Position numbers and translations under genes: made by a program | The notes under the pieces: generated by a model | Databases searched by the model: none | Told to the model about the DNA's origin: nothing | What the model saw: the letters and a program-made list of their open reading frames with translations, nothing else | In this document: positions 61,845-64,000 of the stretch, in pieces | Position numbering within the stretch: position 1 is the first letter of the stretch | Layout: each line of letters opens with the position of its first letter | Source of the DNA: Streptomyces diastaticus subsp. diastaticus | Lineage (GTDB): Bacteria > Actinomycetota > Actinomycetes > Streptomycetales > Streptomycetaceae | Assembly (NCBI RefSeq): GCF_011170125.1 | Contig: NZ_BLLN01000002.1 | Location: 310,001 to 374,000 of the forward strand | DNA length: 64,000 nucleotides | Direction: 5' to 3'

Positions 61845-61914
61845 GGGTGTGAGCCCGGGCCGCGCGGGCATCCGCCCGCCCCCGGCCGCCGGCCCTCGTA
61901 CCGGGCATACAGGA

Positions 61915-61954
61915 TTCTCCCCCGCTTCTCAGTCCGTTCTCAGCTCCCTCTCAT
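61915..61954. promoter_or_regulatory. Four 11-bp direct repeats before the HtrA-like gene
   Basis: TTCTCCC (61915), TTCTCAG (61926), TTCTCAG (61937) and CTCTCAT (61948) occur at exact 11-base spacing, the arrangement expected for tandem dimers of an OmpR-type regulator. They end 24 bases before the ATG at 61978. Confidence 0.75.
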
Positions 61955-61977
61955 CCGGGAGCCGGATCGTCGTAGAC

Positions 61978-63033
61978 ATGACGGAGAACCACCGCCACGA
62001 CGGCGCCCCCAGCGAGTACCCGACCACCGAGTACCCGGCCACGTACCCCGAGCCGCAGGCCCCGTACGCGTACGGGGCGCCCCCCGAGGGGGCCGGTGGG
62101 GCGGCGGCCTGGCCGCCGCCGCCCACCCGTCCGCCGCACACCCCGCGCCACCGGCGCCGCCTGCGCGGCCCGGCCGGGCTGCTGGCCGCGGTCGCGGTGG
62201 CCGCGGCGGCGATCGGCGGCGGCACGGCGTACGCCTTCCAGGAGCTGACGGGCGGCGGGGCCGACGGCTCGGACTCACCGGTGAACGGGACCACCGTGGC
62301 CGCCTCCAGCAAGGGCACGGTGGCCGGGGTCGCCGAGGCGGTCGGGCCGAGCATCGTGGAGGTCAAGGCGGCCGGCTCCTCGGGCCAGTCGACCGGTTCC
62401 GGCGTGATCATCAGCGAGGACGGCGAGATCGTCACCAACAACCACGTGGTCTCCGGCGCCTCCCAGGTGCGGGTGGCCACCAGCGACGGCAAGACGTACA
62501 GCGCCGAGGTGGTCGGGACGGACAGTTCCAAGGACCTGGCGCTGCTCGAGGTCCAGGGCGCCTCCGGTCTGACGGCCGCCTCGCTCGGCGACTCGGACGA
62601 GGTGGCCGTCGGGGACGACGTGGTGGCCATCGGCTCGCCCGCCGGGCTGACCGGGACCGTGACCAGCGGCATCGTCTCCGCCCTCGACCGGGACGTGACC
62701 GTCTCCCGGGACGAGAGCCAGGGCGGCAGCGGGCAGGGCGGCGGCCGTGAGTGGCCCTTCGAGTACGGCGGCGAGCAGTTCAACGGCGAGACCGGCGAGC
62801 GCACCACCACCTACCAGGCGATCCAGACCGACGCCTCGCTCAACCCCGGCAACTCCGGCGGTGCCCTGATCAACATGGACGGCGAGATCATCGGCATCAA
62901 CTCGGCGATGTACTCGGCCGGTTCCTCGCAGGGACAGTCCTCCGACGCCGGCAGCGTCGGCCTCGGCTTCGCCATCCCCGTCAACGACCTCAAGGCCGAC
63001 CTCGACACGCTGCGCTCCGGCTCCCGGCAGTGA
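61978..63033 (+). CDS. Membrane-anchored HtrA-like serine protease without PDZ domain
   Basis: 351 residues. A cytoplasmic Pro/Tyr-rich head (1-60) and one membrane segment ([21 protein letters not shown]) lead to a trypsin-like domain with His156 (TNNHVVSG), Asp186 (SSKDLALL) and Ser293 (NPGNSGGAL). The protein ends soon after the protease domain ([11 protein letters not shown]), so the PDZ domain typical of HtrA is missing. It should degrade or refold misfolded exported proteins. The repeat operator upstream and the response regulator downstream suggest control by secretion stress (CssRS-like). Confidence 0.9.
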   Translation: MTENHRHDGAPSEYPTTEYPATYPEPQAPYAYGAPPEGAGGAAAWPPPPTRPPHTPRHRRRLRGPAGLLAAVAVAAAAIGGGTAYAFQELTGGGADGSDSPVNGTTVAASSKGTVAGVAEAVGPSIVEVKAAGSSGQSTGSGVIISEDGEIVTNNHVVSGASQVRVATSDGKTYSAEVVGTDSSKDLALLEVQGASGLTAASLGDSDEVAVGDDVVAIGSPAGLTGTVTSGIVSALDRDVTVSRDESQGGSGQGGGREWPFEYGGEQFNGETGERTTTYQAIQTDASLNPGNSGGALINMDGEIIGINSAMYSAGSSQGQSSDAGSVGLGFAIPVNDLKADLDTLRSGSRQ

Positions 63034-63100
63034 CGGGCGCGCGCCGCCCGGCGCGTGCGAGGCTGGCCGCACCCGCCCACCGACCCCCAGGGAGCCCGCC

Positions 63101-63841
63101 ATGCCGGCCGCCGAACCCCAGGACCAGGACCACGAGCAGCGCGTCCTGATCGTCGACGACGAGCCCGCGGTCCGCGACGCGCTCCGCCGCAGCCTCGCCT
63201 TCGAGGGGTACGGCACGGAGGTCGCCGTCGACGGCCTCGACGCGCTGGAGAACGTGGCCTCCTACCGGCCCGACCTGGTCGTGCTGGACATCCAGATGCC
63301 CCGGATGGACGGGCTGACGGCGGCCCGGCGGATCCGGGCCGCCCAGAACACCGTGCCGATCCTCATGCTGACCGCCCGCGACACCGTCGGCGACCGCGTC
63401 ACCGGCCTCGACGCGGGCGCCGACGACTACCTGGTCAAGCCCTTCGAGCTGGACGAGCTGTTCGCCCGCGTCCGCGCTCTGCTCCGCCGCTCCGCGTACG
63501 CCGCCGAACCGGCCGACTCCGGCCCCGGCGAGGACGTGCTGGCCTTCGCCGACCTGCGGATGGACCTGAACACCCGCGAGGTGCTGCGCGGCAACCGGCC
63601 CGTCGAGCTGACCCGCACCGAGTTCACCCTGCTGGAGATGCTGCTCGCCCACCCGCGCCAGGTGCTGACCCGCGAGCAGATCCTGAAGGCCGTCTGGGGC
63701 TTCGACTTCGAGCCGACCTCCAACTCCCTCGACGTGTACGTGATGTACCTGCGCCGCAAGACCGAGGCGGGCGGTGAGCCGCGCCTGGTGCACACCGTGC
63801 GCGGCGTCGGGTACGTGCTGCGCTCCGGGAGCGGCGAGTGA
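63101..63841 (+). CDS. OmpR-family response regulator, CssR-like
   Basis: 246 residues. The receiver (about 14-128) has the DDE pocket ([10 protein letters not shown]), phospho-acceptor in [13 protein letters not shown] and the YLVKPF Lys. The DNA-binding winged helix (about 148-240) ends [11 protein letters not shown]. It is coupled to the next gene by a 4-base overlap and follows the HtrA-like protease. In S. lividans the CssRS system at this locus senses misfolded exported proteins; the assignment is by position and type. Confidence 0.9.
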   Translation: MPAAEPQDQDHEQRVLIVDDEPAVRDALRRSLAFEGYGTEVAVDGLDALENVASYRPDLVVLDIQMPRMDGLTAARRIRAAQNTVPILMLTARDTVGDRVTGLDAGADDYLVKPFELDELFARVRALLRRSAYAAEPADSGPGEDVLAFADLRMDLNTREVLRGNRPVELTRTEFTLLEMLLAHPRQVLTREQILKAVWGFDFEPTSNSLDVYVMYLRRKTEAGGEPRLVHTVRGVGYVLRSGSGE

Positions 63842-64000
63842 GACGGCTCGGCGCGCTGCCGCTGCGGGCCCGCCTCGCCCTGCTGGTGGCGACGGCCGTG
63901 GCACTGGCGGTCGCCGCCGTCTCGGTCGCCTGCTGGTTCGCGGTGCGCGGCAAGCTGTACGACGAGATCGACGCCCAACTGGAGGCGCAGAACCAGCCGC
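63838..64000 (+). CDS. Sensor histidine kinase of the same pair, 5' end only
   Basis: The GTG at 63838 overlaps the response-regulator stop by 4 bases. The 54 visible codons encode [20 protein letters not shown] and a first membrane segment ([17 protein letters not shown]), then [13 protein letters not shown], the start of an extracytoplasmic sensor domain. The gene continues beyond the right edge, so the kinase domain is not seen. Confidence 0.8.
   Translation, partial: MRRLGALPLRARLALLVATAVALAVAAVSVACWFAVRGKLYDEIDAQLEAQNQP

Noticed and set aside
58875..61871. Minus-strand open frame of nearly 1,000 codons across glnR, the LacI gene and the hydrolase
   Set aside because: It is a shadow of three well-recognised genes on other frames and strands.

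Overview
This window reads as chromosomal Streptomyces DNA, or a very close relative. GC is very high, codon third positions are almost all G or C, GTG starts are frequent, and several gene neighbourhoods are Streptomyces landmarks: glnR, the phosphate regulators phoU/phoR/phoP next to carD-ispD-ispF-cysS-rlmB, mshA, nur, rsiG, and an htrA-cssRS-like locus. From memory the gene order runs opposite to the S. coelicolor stretch of roughly SCO4155 to SCO4239, with blocks inserted. No tRNA, rRNA, CRISPR array, insertion sequence or prophage was found.

Layout. 0-5 kb: end of a CBS/hemolysin-type protein, a DoxX membrane protein, rlmB and cysS. 5-11.3 kb: a probable inserted block holding a PPOX flavoprotein and an operon of family-5 solute-binding lipoprotein, fused two-domain ABC permease and MFS exporter behind a Fur/Zur-type palindrome, plus a GNAT acetyltransferase and a small protein. 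11.4-18.3 kb: ispF, ispD, carD, a lipoprotein, phoP, phoR and the divergent phoU with PHO boxes between. 18.6-22.2 kb: an 8-cysteine 55-residue peptide with its own terminator, an SMR pump with its TetR regulator, a MOSC protein, a secreted protein and gpmA. 22-33.5 kb: an MFS carrier, a secreted beta-propeller, a YbjN protein coupled to mshA, a methyltransferase, an NlpC/P60 hydrolase, a receiver-PP2C phosphatase, and an HbhA-like protein next to an XRE regulator.

33.8-47 kb looks accessory. It has an alpha/beta hydrolase, a rifampin monooxygenase (rox) behind a rifamycin-associated-element-like inverted repeat, a HAD dehalogenase, a VOC/WYL divergent pair, a histidine phosphatase, a TetR/ABC-2 exporter set with tandem operators, an XRE/DUF397 cluster with two small Cys-containing proteins, a decayed HAD gene, and a MerR/FMN-reductase divergent pair. 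46.9-64 kb returns to core genes: asparaginase, rsiG (anti-WhiG, c-di-GMP-binding motifs), dtd, ygfZ-like, nur, a nitrobindin-like protein, DsrE, DUF3099, DUF1416 with a rhodanese and its upstream leader peptide, an LmeA-like protein, a membrane protein with repeated PYEETALIPP-type motifs, MoaD, a hydrolase, glnR, a LacI regulator, an htrA-like protease, a response regulator and the start of its sensor kinase.

Recurring themes are metal and redox homeostasis (Zur-like operator, nur, mycothiol, Cys-rich peptide), phosphate and nitrogen control (phoRP/phoU, glnR), envelope stress (HtrA with an OmpR-type repeat operator) and drug resistance (rox, SMR, ABC-2, MFS). The most interesting items are the Zur-type metallophore-like transport operon without an ATPase, the isolated Cys-rich peptide, rox with its element, the sulfur-gene leader peptide, and several well-formed but unassigned palindromic operators.
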